Below, one piece after another: positions 8,352 through 16,836 of a DNA stretch of 64,000 bases; the first letter of the stretch is position 1; every line of letters begins with the position of its first letter. This DNA comes from Nocardioides marinus (lineage in GTDB: Bacteria > Actinomycetota > Actinomycetes > Propionibacteriales > Nocardioidaceae): the NCBI RefSeq assembly GCF_013408145.1, contig NZ_JACBZI010000001.1, positions 1,054,001 to 1,118,000 on the forward strand, read 5' to 3'. The notes beneath the pieces were generated by a model that made no database searches, had not been told where the DNA came from, and was given only the letters and a program-made list of their open reading frames with translations. Made by a program: the position numbers and the translations under genes.

Positions 8352-10760
8352 GTGACGCACCTCACCACCGCCATCGTCGAGCTCGATGACGTGACCGACG
8401 GCCGCTACGGCGGCAAGGCCCTGGGCCTGGCCGAGCTCCGAGCCGCCGGCTTCGACGTGCCGGCGGCGTTCGTCCTGGCCGACGCCGACCCCGACGCGCT
8501 GCCGCCCGGTCTGGAGCAGCGCTACCGGGAGCTGGCGCCGGAGGGTCAGCCGGTGGCGGTGCGCTCCTCGGCGGCCGGCGAGGACGGGGTGGAGAGCTCC
8601 TTCGCCGGGCAGTACGACACGGTCCTGGGCGTCCGGGACTACGTCGGGCTCCTCGACGCCGTACGCCGCTGCGTGGCCTCGACCGGCTCGGAGCGGGCCA
8701 GCGCCTACCAGCACGACAGCGGCATCACGGGCACCATGCACCTGGTCGTGCAGGAGATGGTCGACGCGCGTGCCGCGGGCGTGGTGTTCAGTGCCGACCC
8801 CGTCAGTGCCCGCCGCGACCTGGCCGTCGTCGACGCGGTGAGCGGGCTGGGGGAGCAGCTGGTCGACGGCTCGACCACGTCGGACCACTACGAGGTCGAC
8901 AGCGGCGGCACGGTCGTGGCCAGCGCGGTGGGCGACCTGCCGGCGCTGGAGCCGCACGAGGTGACCGAGGTCGTGGCGGGCGCTCGCGCAGCCGAGGCGC
9001 GCTGGGGCCGGCCCCTGGACCTGGAGTGGGCCATCGACCGCTCCGGGCGCCTGCGCTGGCTCCAGGCGCGCCCGATCACGACCCTGCCCGGCGACCTGTC
9101 CGCGATGGACTCACGGCTGGCCGGTGAGGACCACGTCTACACCCGCTGCAACATCGGCGAGATGATGCCGGGCGCCTTCTGCCCCCTGACGGCGTCGGTG
9201 AGCGGCCAGGCCATCGAGTACGCCATGCAGACCGTGCAGGTCGTGGCGGGGTTCCAGGACGCCTACGTCGAGGACCGCTGGCTGCAGCTGGGCTACTTCT
9301 CCGGCCACCTGTTCCTCAACATGACCGAGGGGACGGGGCTGAGCTCGGGCATCCTGGGCAACTCCGCCGACCAGTACTCCCTGTCCATCTGCGGCCGGGT
9401 GGTCGACGAGCTGGTCCCGCTGCCGCCGAAGTCGTTCCCGGTGCGCCTGGCGAACACGGTCCGGCTGACGACCTTCGCGCTCACCGCCAGCCGGGCTATC
9501 CGCCGGCTCGACGACAAGCTGGCCACCTTCGAGACGCCCTCGGCGTCGGAGCCCCGGGCCCTGCTCGCCGAGCTCGACACCGCGCTCGAGCTGTACTTCG
9601 AGGCGACGCTCACCCACGTGCGGTCCAGCTCCCGCGCCGCCGTCCCGGCGAACGTGCTGGAGCAGACACTGGTCAAGCAGGCCGTGAAGGCCGGCGGCAC
9701 CGAGGAGGAGGGGCGGGCGCGCGCCTCGGCCCTGCTCGCCGGCGGCACCGACGTCGAGAGCGCGGTCATGCTCGGTCAGCTCGACGACGTGGTCGGGGCG
9801 CTGGCCGGCGACGCCGAGGCCGCCGAGCGGTTCCTGGCGAAGGCGCCGGCCGACGCCGTGGCCGACGTGCGCGACGGCGACGGGCCGACCTCCCGGGCGT
9901 TGCGGGACTTCCTGGCCCGGCACGGCCACCGTGGCTACCGCGAGCTGTGCCTGCGCGACCCCTCGTGGGGCGACGACCCCGACGGGCTCGGCACGATCAT
10001 GCAGGCCATGCTGCACGCGCGACAGCTCGGCAACCGTGGTGAGCGCCCCACCCGGGCCGTCGACGACGGCGACCTGCCCGGTTCCGTACGCCGGATCGCC
10101 CGCTGGGCCCGCTGGGGAGCGGCCGGGCGGGAGGCCACCAAGTCACGCATGGTCCTGGTGGCCCACCACCTCTCGCGCGGCTACCGGATGCTGGGCCAGC
10201 AGCTCGCCGAGCGCGGGGTGCTCCCCGACGCCGACCTGGTCTTCTTCTTCGACCGGATCGAGCTGCCCGCGCTCGTGGACGCCTCGGGCGCCGGGGACGA
10301 GCGCGACCTCGCGGACATGGTGTCCGCCGCCCAGTCGCGGCGCGCGGCTCTGCCGTTCCAGCAGCTGCTGGAGTTCCCCGACGTCAGCGTCGGGCGCCCG
10401 GTGCCGCACGTCCCGCAGCCGCCGCCCTCCGGGGAGGACGGGGTCATCGTGGGGCGCCCGGCCAGCAGCGGGGTCGTCGAGGGCGTGGTGCGGGTGGCCT
10501 CGACCGTCTCGGAGGCCCAGGCCCTGCAGCCGGGGGAGGTCCTGGTCGCTCCCGTGACCGACGTCGGCTGGACGCCGTACTTCACCCTGATCGCCGCGCT
10601 GGTCACCGACATCGGCAGCTCGGTGTCCCACGGCGCCGTCGTGGCCCGGGAGTACGGCCTGCCCTGTGTCGTCAACACCCAGGGAGCCACCCGGGTGCTG
10701 CGCACCGGTGACCGCGTCCGCGTCGACGGCGACCGGGGGACAGTCACGCTGCTGGAGTAG
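8352..10760 (+). CDS. PEP synthase-like phosphotransferase, rifampicin phosphotransferase-like
   Basis: An 802-residue enzyme with the layout of PEP-utilising proteins. The N-terminal PPDK/ATP-grasp domain has VAVRSSAAGEDGVESSFAGQ, binding-loop VQEMVDARAAGVVFS and LEWAIDRSGRLRWLQARP. A middle domain is substrate-specific, and a C-terminal swivelling domain carries the phosphorylated His in SHGAVVAREYGLP (His about 760). The three-domain order and length match rifampicin phosphotransferase, which moves a phosphate from ATP to the drug. The divergent TetR gene supports an inducible detoxification role, but another small-molecule substrate is possible. Translation starts at GTG 8352. Confidence 0.82.
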   Translation: MTHLTTAIVELDDVTDGRYGGKALGLAELRAAGFDVPAAFVLADADPDALPPGLEQRYRELAPEGQPVAVRSSAAGEDGVESSFAGQYDTVLGVRDYVGLLDAVRRCVASTGSERASAYQHDSGITGTMHLVVQEMVDARAAGVVFSADPVSARRDLAVVDAVSGLGEQLVDGSTTSDHYEVDSGGTVVASAVGDLPALEPHEVTEVVAGARAAEARWGRPLDLEWAIDRSGRLRWLQARPITTLPGDLSAMDSRLAGEDHVYTRCNIGEMMPGAFCPLTASVSGQAIEYAMQTVQVVAGFQDAYVEDRWLQLGYFSGHLFLNMTEGTGLSSGILGNSADQYSLSICGRVVDELVPLPPKSFPVRLANTVRLTTFALTASRAIRRLDDKLATFETPSASEPRALLAELDTALELYFEATLTHVRSSSRAAVPANVLEQTLVKQAVKAGGTEEEGRARASALLAGGTDVESAVMLGQLDDVVGALAGDAEAAERFLAKAPADAVADVRDGDGPTSRALRDFLARHGHRGYRELCLRDPSWGDDPDGLGTIMQAMLHARQLGNRGERPTRAVDDGDLPGSVRRIARWARWGAAGREATKSRMVLVAHHLSRGYRMLGQQLAERGVLPDADLVFFFDRIELPALVDASGAGDERDLADMVSAAQSRRAALPFQQLLEFPDVSVGRPVPHVPQPPPSGEDGVIVGRPASSGVVEGVVRVASTVSEAQALQPGEVLVAPVTDVGWTPYFTLIAALVTDIGSSVSHGAVVAREYGLPCVVNTQGATRVLRTGDRVRVDGDRGTVTLLE

Positions 10761-10782
10761 CGCTGCTGGGCCGGGCGGTGGA

Positions 10783-11154
10783 TCAGAAGGCGTGCGGGCC
10801 GAAGCGCAGGATCGCGACCAGCAGGGCCAGCCCGCCCAGCACCACGTTGACGGCGATGTTGGGGAACTCCTTGCGGCGGGCGTGCACGACCGCGGCGCCC
10901 GCCATGGTGAGCGCCAGGCCGGCGGCGGCCAGCGGGGTGAGGACCACGGCGACGCCGGTGGCCGCAGGCAGGATCAGGCCGAGGGCGCCGAGGATCTCCA
11001 CGACGCCGATGGCGCGGACCTGGGAGTCGCTGAAGTCCTCGACCCAAGGCATGTTCTCGGCCAGCTTGGCCTTCGGCTGGGTGGCCTTCATGGCGCCGGC
11101 CATGAGGAAGACGGCGGCCAGGACGCCGGCCAGGATCCACAGGAAGATGTTCAT
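10783..11154 (-). CDS. DoxX-family membrane protein
   Basis: A 123-residue protein with four hydrophobic helices and the DoxX pattern (AGAMKATQPKAKLAENMPWVEDFSDSQVRAIGVVEILGALGL, with conserved Lys, Glu and Gly). DoxX-like proteins are linked to thiol/redox stress and sometimes to drug efflux; the exact function here is unknown. GGAG precedes the ATG by about 9 bases. It is divergent from a MarR regulator, and a perfect palindrome lies 19 bases upstream of its start, so it is almost certainly that regulator's target. Confidence 0.88.
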   Translation of the reverse strand: MNIFLWILAGVLAAVFLMAGAMKATQPKAKLAENMPWVEDFSDSQVRAIGVVEILGALGLILPAATGVAVVLTPLAAAGLALTMAGAAVVHARRKEFPNIAVNVVLGGLALLVAILRFGPHAF

Positions 11155-11172
11155 GGTGTTGCTCCTCGTTTA

Positions 11173-11192
11173 GTTGTTGAGTGCTCAACAAC
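11173..11192. promoter_or_regulatory. MarR operator 1 (DoxX-proximal)
   Basis: Perfect 20-base palindrome GTTGTTGA-GTGC-TCAACAAC in the doxX-marR intergenic region. Its core TTGA-N4-TCAA recurs 34 bases away next to marR. Confidence 0.8.
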
Positions 11193-11208
11193 GAAGGTAG
11201 GGCCGCGT

Positions 11209-11224
11209 ACTTGAACAGTCAAGT
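11209..11224. promoter_or_regulatory. MarR operator 2 (marR-proximal)
   Basis: Perfect 16-base palindrome ACTTGA-ACAG-TCAAGT, 23 bases before the marR ATG. It shares the TTGA-N4-TCAA core with operator 1; the centres are 34 bases apart, about three helical turns. Confidence 0.75.
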
Positions 11225-11246
11225 TGGCGCGGCGTAGGGTCGTCGC

Positions 11247-11717
11247 ATGACAGACGACGTGCCCTGGCTCAGTGCGGAGGAGCGGGGAGCCTGGACGGCG
11301 CTCGCGGCCGTGGTCATCAAGCTCCCGGGAGTGCTCGACGCCCAGCTCCAGCGCGATGCCCAGCTGAGCTTCTTCGAGTACATGATCATGGCGGTCCTCT
11401 CGGAGAAGGAGGGGCGCAGCGACCAGATGAGCGAGATCGCCGCTGCCACCAACGCCTCGCTCTCGCGCCTCTCGCACGCCGTCAGTCGGCTCGAGCGCGC
11501 CGGCTGGATCGAGCGCGAACGCCTGCCCGGTGCCGGGCGTCGGACCCGCGCGATCCTCACCGACGCCGGCTACGACGCCGTGGTGGCCGCGGCCCCCGGG
11601 CACGTACGCCGGGTGCGCGAGCTCGTGGTCGACGTCGTCGACCCCGACGGCCTCGCCGCGCTGCGGCGGGCCTGCGAGCAGGTGCTCGCCCAGATCGATC
11701 CCGAGCGGGGCTGCTGA
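11247..11717 (+). CDS. MarR-family transcriptional regulator
   Basis: A 156-residue winged-helix regulator. The DNA-binding segment reads MSEIAAATNASLSRLSHAVSRLERAGWIERERLPGAGRRTRAILTDAG, with the wing residues typical of MarR. The N-terminal helix (LSFFEYMIMAVLSE) suits dimerisation. It is divergent from a DoxX gene, with two matching palindromes between them, so autorepression plus repression of doxX is the simplest reading. A TAGGGT sequence close to the ATG could be a -10 box giving a very short leader. The signal is not evident; phenolics and oxidants are common for the family. Confidence 0.92.
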   Translation: MTDDVPWLSAEERGAWTALAAVVIKLPGVLDAQLQRDAQLSFFEYMIMAVLSEKEGRSDQMSEIAAATNASLSRLSHAVSRLERAGWIERERLPGAGRRTRAILTDAGYDAVVAAAPGHVRRVRELVVDVVDPDGLAALRRACEQVLAQIDPERGC

Positions 11718-11744
11718 GGGTCCCCGGTCGTCCCGGAATCGTTG

Positions 11745-11782
11745 CTGGTCCCTGACGGCGCGGCCGAGCAGCACCTTGGCGC
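11745..11782. repeat. Direct repeat copy 1 (ferredoxin-gene fragment)
   Basis: A 38-base stretch identical at 37 positions to 13161-13198, which lies inside the ferredoxin domain of the desaturase fusion. On the minus strand this copy would encode AKVLLGRAVRDQ, against AKVLLGRAVMDQ in the gene. It is a stranded fragment beside the dehydrogenase gene. Confidence 0.85.
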
Positions 11783-11786
11783 CGGC

Positions 11787-12851
11787 TCAGGGGACCGCGA
11801 CGACCATCCCAGCGGTGACCGCGGAGTCGAGGTGGGGCAGCAGCGCCGCCGCCTCGTCGAGGTCCACGGTGCGATCGACGAGCAGGTCGGGGCGCAGCCG
11901 CACGTCCGAGACCATCGCCAGCATCGGCGGGTAGTCGCTCGCGGCCATGCCGTGGCTGCCCAGCAGGTCCAGCTCCCAGGCGACCGCGCGGGCCAGCGGC
12001 ACGACTGTCAGGTCGTGGGGGAGCAGGCCGACCTGGACGTGTCGGCCCCGACGACGCAGGCCGAGGACCGCGTCGGTGAGGGTCTGCTCGCTACCCACCG
12101 CATCGACCGAGACGTGTGCGCCGCCCCCGGTGAGGTCGGCGAGTGCGGCGGGGATGTCGGCGCCGGGCTCGGCGAGGACGGTGTGCTCGGCACCGAGGCT
12201 GCGGGCGAGCTCGAGAGCGCCCGGGTGCCGGTCGACGGCGACCACGCGCGCGCCCAGGGCGCGCGCGATCATGACGCTGCTCAGGCCCACCCCGCCCGCC
12301 CCGACGACGCTGACCCACTCACCCTCGCGGACATCCGCGCGGCTCGTGAGACCCCGGAAGGCAGTGGCGAACCGGCAGCCCAGCGAGGCTGCGGTGTCAT
12401 CGTCGACGCCCTCCGGGACGGCGACCAGGTTGGTGTCGGCCGCGTGCAGGGCCACCAGCTCGGGGCCGGCCGGCCCGACGCGGCACGGGCCCGCGCCGGC
12501 GTAGGAATCCCAGTGCGTGAACCCGGGCTGCTGCTGGTCGGGGCACACCTGGGCGTCGCCGGCGCGGCACCAGACGCACCGGCCGCATCCGCAGACGAAG
12601 GGGACGGTGACCCGGTCGCCGACACCCCAGGACCGCACACCGGCTCCGACCGCCACGACCTCGCCGGCCAGCTCGTGCCCCGGGACGTGGGGATAGGCGA
12701 GGTCGTCGTGCCCGGCCCAGGCATGCCAGTCGCTGCGGCACAGGCCCGTCGCCCCGACCCGCACCACCACGCCGCCGGCCGGCGGGGCCGGGTCGGGCAC
12801 CTCCCGCACCTCGGGTCGGGCTCGGACTCCGTCGACCACCACTGCGCGCAC
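11787..12851 (-). CDS. Zinc-dependent medium-chain alcohol dehydrogenase
   Basis: A cytosolic NAD(P)-dependent alcohol dehydrogenase of the MDR family. The GroES-like domain has catalytic-zinc residues in GLCRSDWHAW and GHELAGEV, and the structural zinc loop CGCGRCVWCRAGDAQVC with four cysteines. The Rossmann fold has GAGGVGLSSVMIARALGA. The substrate is not evident. I start at GTG 12851 (VRAVVVDG) with GGGAG about 11 bases before it; GTG 12869 is also possible. It is read toward marR but lies between two copies of a 38-base direct repeat, together with a DUF427 fragment, suggesting insertion or rearrangement here. Confidence 0.9.
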   Translation of the reverse strand: MRAVVVDGVRARPEVREVPDPAPPAGGVVVRVGATGLCRSDWHAWAGHDDLAYPHVPGHELAGEVVAVGAGVRSWGVGDRVTVPFVCGCGRCVWCRAGDAQVCPDQQQPGFTHWDSYAGAGPCRVGPAGPELVALHAADTNLVAVPEGVDDDTAASLGCRFATAFRGLTSRADVREGEWVSVVGAGGVGLSSVMIARALGARVVAVDRHPGALELARSLGAEHTVLAEPGADIPAALADLTGGGAHVSVDAVGSEQTLTDAVLGLRRRGRHVQVGLLPHDLTVVPLARAVAWELDLLGSHGMAASDYPPMLAMVSDVRLRPDLLVDRTVDLDEAAALLPHLDSAVTAGMVVAVP

Positions 12852-12870
12852 GCCTGGATCATCTCCCACT

Positions 12871-13023
12871 CGCGGGGAACGAACTGCCGGCTCCAGCGCG
12901 TTCTACAGCCTCGAGGTCGACGGCGAGGTCAACCCGGACGCGGTGTGGTTCTACCCCGAGCCGATGGCGGGCGCCGAGTCGGTCGCCGACCGAGCTGCCT
13001 TCTGGCGCGGGGTGCGCGTCGAG
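12871..13023 (+). pseudogene. DUF427 remnant (C-terminal fragment)
   Basis: On the plus strand the frame starting at 12871 reads SSAFYSLEVDGEVNPDAVWF and then YPEPMAGAESVADRAAFWRG. This matches the C-terminal half of DUF427 domains. There is no start codon, no N-terminal half, and the frame decays after about 13020. I take it as a broken gene left between the dehydrogenase and the desaturase fusion. Confidence 0.75.
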
Positions 13024-13061
13024 CAGTCGGGCCGCGCTGCGGCACGGTTGCGACGTCGCGG

Positions 13062-15071
13062 TCACTCGTCGTACGTGACCCGCAGCTCCTCGCTGATCGG
13101 GTGCGCCTGGCAGGTGAGCACGTAGCCGGCGGCGCGCTCGGCGTCGTCGAGCGCGTGGTCCTGGTCCATGACGGCGCGGCCGAGCAGCACCTTGGCGCGG
13201 CAGGTGCCGCAGGCGCCGCCGGCGCAGGAGTACGGCGCGTCCACGCCCTCGCGCAGTGCGGCATCGAGGACGGTGTCGCTGCCGGAGCGCAGGGCGAAGG
13301 TGGTGTCCTGGCCGGCGAGGGTGACGGTCACCTGGCTCTCCACGTCCAGCTCCAGGTCGGCGTGGCCCTGCTCGGTGTGGAACACCTCGGTCAGCACCTG
13401 CCCGCCACGAGCGGGCAGCGCGGCCGAGAGGTCCTCGACCAGCTGCTCGGGACCGCACAGGAACCAGCGGTCGACGTCACCGGGGACCAGCTCGTCGAGC
13501 AGGGCGGCGCTGATGCGGCCGGCGCGCGCGGTGCGTGTGGCACCGAGCTCGCGGGAGAGCACGTGGTGGACGGTGAGCCGGTCGGCGTACCGCTCGGCGA
13601 GGGCGTCGACCTCGTCGCGCAGCATCGTCGAGGCGGTGGTGCGGTTGCCGTAGACCAATGTGGCCGTCGAGCGCGGCTCGGCCTCCAGGGTGTCGGCGAG
13701 GATCGCCAGGACCGGCGTGATGCCGGAGCCGGCAGCGACGCCGACGTAGCTGCGCTGGGCATCGGCGTCGGTGTCGTGACCGAAGCGTCCGGCGGGCGTC
13801 ATCACGTCGAGGATGTCGTCGGTGCGCAGCCGCTGGTGCACGTAGCCGGAGAACACCCCACCCTCGATCCGCTTCACCGCGACGCGCAGCGTGCCCGCCT
13901 GGGCCGGCAGCAGCGAGTAGGAGCGGCGCACGTCCTGGCCGTCGACGACGGCGCGCAGCGTGACGTGCTGGCCGGCGCGGTGCTCGTACGCCGCCGCGAG
14001 GTCGGCCGGGACGGTGAACGTCACGGCGGTGCTCTCGGAGGTGAGCGGCTCGACGGTGGCCACGCGCAGCGGGTGGAACCGCGGGACCGCCCGCTCGGTG
14101 CCGCCGGTCGTCGCGGCCGGGGCGTCGTAGGTGTCGGTGAGACGGCGCCACGTGCGGTACTCCGACGGGGTCAGCGACCGGCCGAAGACCGTGGAGATGG
14201 CGGCGTTGTGGTCCAGGTAGGCCTGCTCGTTGCGTCGCCAGGCACGCACGTAGCGGTAGAACGGCACGCTCGGGTGCAGGTGATGGACCAGGTGGTAGTT
14301 CTGGTAGACGAACAGCGGCGTCATCCACCCCTCGCCGCCGACGCGGATCCGGGTCGCACGGTACTTGTCCTGGCGGCCGGTGAACGGCAGGCCGTGGTGG
14401 GGCAGGTAGTCGAACCACCACGCCAGGACCCCGAGGCCGAGCCGCTGCGGGACCAGGAACGCCACGGCCAGCGTCGCGCCGTGACCGGCCGCGACCAGCC
14501 AGCCGAACCCGCCGACCACGGCCACGAACATCAACGACGTGGCCACCACCTCGCCGCGCGGGCGCTGGGGGATGCGGCGCAGGTAGAACACGAAGTACCA
14601 GAGGTCGATCGTCATCCACCGGAACGGCAGCTGCCACCACGGGCCCTCGCTGGTCCACGCGTCGGGGTCCACCGACTTCTGCTCGTTGGTGTTGCGGTGG
14701 TGCTCGATGTGGATGAAGCCGATCATCCCGAAGGTGCCGTACGGCGCCACGAACGGCACCGAGAGGTGGCCCATCAGGTTGTTCAGCCGGTCGCTGGTGC
14801 TCACCGCGTGGTGCGTCGCCTCGTGCAGGACGCTGAACATCAAGAACGTGACCGCCGTGCCCATCGGCACCGTCACCCACGGCGACCACCCCGCGGCCAG
14901 CACCCCGACCATCTCCAGGGCGAACAGCGCCAGCGTGCCGGCGTACAGCGCGAGGGTGGGCCAGGCGACCGGCGGGACCCGCTCGCCGGGGTCGGGCAGC
15001 CCGGAGACCGGCCGGGTCTGCTCGGCGGAGGTCGCGGAGGAGGTCGCGGTGGGGGAGGACGCGGTGGACAT
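13062..15071 (-). CDS. Fatty-acid desaturase / ferredoxin reductase / 2Fe-2S ferredoxin fusion
   Basis: A 669-residue, apparently self-sufficient di-iron membrane oxygenase or desaturase. The N-terminal domain has membrane segments and three His boxes: HEATHH (83-88), HIEHH (121-125) and HLVHHLHP (260-267). The middle is a flavin/NAD reductase like PaaE (RRSYSLLPA for flavin, GVAAGSGITPVLAI for NAD(P)H). The C-terminus is a plant-type 2Fe-2S ferredoxin with Cys 616, 621, 624 and 654. Electrons would pass from NAD(P)H through FAD and the cluster to the di-iron centre in one chain. ATG 15071 has GGAG 6 bases upstream. The substrate (lipid, alkane or carotenoid) is not evident. Confidence 0.92.
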   Translation of the reverse strand: MSTASSPTATSSATSAEQTRPVSGLPDPGERVPPVAWPTLALYAGTLALFALEMVGVLAAGWSPWVTVPMGTAVTFLMFSVLHEATHHAVSTSDRLNNLMGHLSVPFVAPYGTFGMIGFIHIEHHRNTNEQKSVDPDAWTSEGPWWQLPFRWMTIDLWYFVFYLRRIPQRPRGEVVATSLMFVAVVGGFGWLVAAGHGATLAVAFLVPQRLGLGVLAWWFDYLPHHGLPFTGRQDKYRATRIRVGGEGWMTPLFVYQNYHLVHHLHPSVPFYRYVRAWRRNEQAYLDHNAAISTVFGRSLTPSEYRTWRRLTDTYDAPAATTGGTERAVPRFHPLRVATVEPLTSESTAVTFTVPADLAAAYEHRAGQHVTLRAVVDGQDVRRSYSLLPAQAGTLRVAVKRIEGGVFSGYVHQRLRTDDILDVMTPAGRFGHDTDADAQRSYVGVAAGSGITPVLAILADTLEAEPRSTATLVYGNRTTASTMLRDEVDALAERYADRLTVHHVLSRELGATRTARAGRISAALLDELVPGDVDRWFLCGPEQLVEDLSAALPARGGQVLTEVFHTEQGHADLELDVESQVTVTLAGQDTTFALRSGSDTVLDAALREGVDAPYSCAGGACGTCRAKVLLGRAVMDQDHALDDAERAAGYVLTCQAHPISEELRVTYDE
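13161..13198. repeat. Direct repeat copy 2 (within ferredoxin domain)
   Basis: The 38-base partner of 11745-11782, offset by 1416 bases, with one mismatch. This copy is in frame within the ferredoxin coding sequence and so looks like the parent. Confidence 0.85.
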
Positions 15072-15103
15072 GGGTCTCCAGATCGTCGGCGGTCCCGCCA
15101 TGG

Positions 15104-15128
15104 TTGACAAACCAGGCACATCTGTCAA
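15104..15128. promoter_or_regulatory. Inverted repeat at desaturase promoter
   Basis: TTGACA (15104-15109) and TGTCAA (15123-15128) form an inverted repeat with a 13-base spacer. On the minus strand the second half reads TTGACA, a consensus -35, and AACCAT follows 17 bases on as a weak -10. The pair may be an operator over the desaturase promoter. Confidence 0.45.
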
Positions 15129-15214
15129 GCAGGCCTTCGGGCGGGGGTCGCGCCCGGGCGCTGCGGGATCCGCGGTTCGTCGGTGGGGCGTGCGGTTCCG
15201 TACCCTGGGGGCAG

Positions 15215-15240
15215 AGGCCCGGACGTCCTGATCCGGGCCT
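15215..15240 (+). promoter_or_regulatory. Leader hairpin before the SulP gene
   Basis: AGGCCCGGA at 15215-15223 pairs perfectly with TCCGGGCCT at 15232-15240 (9 base pairs, 8-base loop). There is no T tract. It lies 25 bases before the SulP start and could be an mRNA leader structure. Confidence 0.4.
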
Positions 15241-15265
15241 TCGGCACGTCTGGACGGAGAACGTG

Positions 15266-16777
15266 GTGAGCGTCACCCCCACCGAGCACCCCCATCACCC
15301 CACGGAGATCACCGTGCGCGCGGCCCTGCGCTCGCCACGGCTGCTGCGCACCGAGGTCCTGGCCGGCCTCGTCGTCGCGCTGGCGCTGATCCCCGAGGCG
15401 ATCTCGTTCTCGATCATCGCCGGGGTCGACCCCCAGGTCGGGCTCTTCGCGTCGTTCACGATGGCGGTCGCGATCTCGTTCCTGGGCGGCCGGCCCGCGA
15501 TGATCTCGGCCGCGACCGGCGCCATCGCGCTGGTGATCGCGCCGGTGATGCGCGACTACGGCTACGACTACCTCATCGCCACCGTGCTGCTCGGCGGGCT
15601 GATGCAGCTCGGCCTGGCCCTGGTGGGGGTCGCCCGGCTGATGCGCTTCGTCCCGCGCTCGGTGATGGTGGGCTTCGTCAACGCCCTGGCGATCCTCATC
15701 TTCGGTGCCCAGATCGAGCACCTCGTCGACGTCCCGTGGGCGGTCTACCCGCTGGTGGCCGTCGGCATCGCGATCATCGTCGGCTTCCCGCGGGTCAACG
15801 CGGTGGTCCCGGCGCCGCTGGTCGCCATCGTCGCGCTCACCGCCTTCACCCTCGTCGCGGCCGTCGCCGTCCCCGAGGTGGGCGACCAGGGCGACCTGCC
15901 CGACAGCCTGCCCGCGTGGTTCGTGCCCGACGTGCCGTTCTCGATGGAGACCCTCGAGATCATCGCGCCCTACGCGCTGGCGATGGCGCTGGTCGGCATC
16001 TTGGAGTCCCTGCTGACCGCCAAGCTCGTCGACGACATCACCGACACCCACTCGGACAAGACCCGCGAGGCGATGGGCCAGGGTGCGGCCAACGTGATCA
16101 CCGGCTTCTTCGGTGGCATGGGCGGCTGCGCGATGATCGGCCAGACGATGATCAACGTGAAGGTGTCCGGGGCCCGGACCCGGATCTCGACCTTCCTGGC
16201 CGGCGTCTTCCTGCTCGTCCTGGTCGTCGGGGCCGGCGACGTCGTGGCGCTGATCCCGATGGCCGCCCTGGTCGCGGTCATGATCATGGTCTCGGTCGCC
16301 ACCTTCGACTGGCACTCCATCCAGCCCAGCACCCTGCGCCGGATGCCCAAGTCCGAGACCACGGTGATGGTCGCGACGGTGCTGGTCACCGTGCTCACCC
16401 ACAACCTCGCGATCGGCGTCGGCGTCGGCGTCCTGGTGGCGATGACGCTCTTCGCCCGCCGGGTCGCACACCTCACCGAGACCCACCGCGAGCTGGTGGA
16501 GGACGACCGGGGCGCCAAGGCGGTCTACCGGGTCACCGGTGAGCTGTTCTTCGCCTCGAGCAACGACCTCTACACCCAGTTCGAGTACGCCGAGGACCCC
16601 GACCGGGTCGTCGTGGACCTCTCGGCCTCCCACATCTGGGACGCCTCCACGGTGGCGGCCCTGGACGCGATCGTCACCAAGTACGAGCGGCGGGGGACCG
16701 AGGTCGAGATCACGGGCCTCAACGAGGCCAGCGCCGAGCGGCACGCACGGCTCACCGGGGAGCTCCCCTCGCACTGA
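15266..16777 (+). CDS. SulP-family anion transporter with STAS domain
   Basis: A 503-residue inner-membrane transporter of the SulP/SLC26 family, for sulfate, bicarbonate or a related anion. The first helix region is [32 protein letters not shown], the family signature. The transmembrane core is followed by a C-terminal STAS domain ([18 protein letters not shown]). It is at the short end of the family. GTG 15266 has GGAG 6 bases upstream; the adjacent GTG at 15263 would be too close. The next gene on this strand is a metal-binding lipoprotein 59 bases on. No direct clue to the anion is visible. Confidence 0.92.
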   Translation: MSVTPTEHPHHPTEITVRAALRSPRLLRTEVLAGLVVALALIPEAISFSIIAGVDPQVGLFASFTMAVAISFLGGRPAMISAATGAIALVIAPVMRDYGYDYLIATVLLGGLMQLGLALVGVARLMRFVPRSVMVGFVNALAILIFGAQIEHLVDVPWAVYPLVAVGIAIIVGFPRVNAVVPAPLVAIVALTAFTLVAAVAVPEVGDQGDLPDSLPAWFVPDVPFSMETLEIIAPYALAMALVGILESLLTAKLVDDITDTHSDKTREAMGQGAANVITGFFGGMGGCAMIGQTMINVKVSGARTRISTFLAGVFLLVLVVGAGDVVALIPMAALVAVMIMVSVATFDWHSIQPSTLRRMPKSETTVMVATVLVTVLTHNLAIGVGVGVLVAMTLFARRVAHLTETHRELVEDDRGAKAVYRVTGELFFASSNDLYTQFEYAEDPDRVVVDLSASHIWDASTVAALDAIVTKYERRGTEVEITGLNEASAERHARLTGELPSH

Positions 16778-16836
16778 GGAAGCGCTTGTTGCAAGCATTT
16801 CGCAAGAGCAACCTGTTCTCGACTAGGGTCGGTGGC

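Noticed and set aside
11742..15107. 1121-residue plus-strand open frame over the dehydrogenase and desaturase genes
   Set aside because: No recognisable domain, and both minus-strand genes beneath it have complete catalytic motifs.
15125..16798. 557-residue minus-strand frame opposite the SulP gene
   Set aside because: His/Asp/Arg-rich low-complexity product with no family match; SulP signatures are on the other strand.
16791..16810. Similarity of TTGCAAGCATTTCG to TTGCAAGTGTTTCG near 36830 as a shared operator
   Set aside because: The two regions belong to unrelated regulators (Fur and GntR families) and the shared stretch is short; chance or promoter-like sequence is more likely.
16778..16836. 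Possible Zur box before the binding-protein gene (TTGC...GCAA)
   Set aside because: The inverted repeat is short, and I could not match it to a known actinobacterial Zur consensus.
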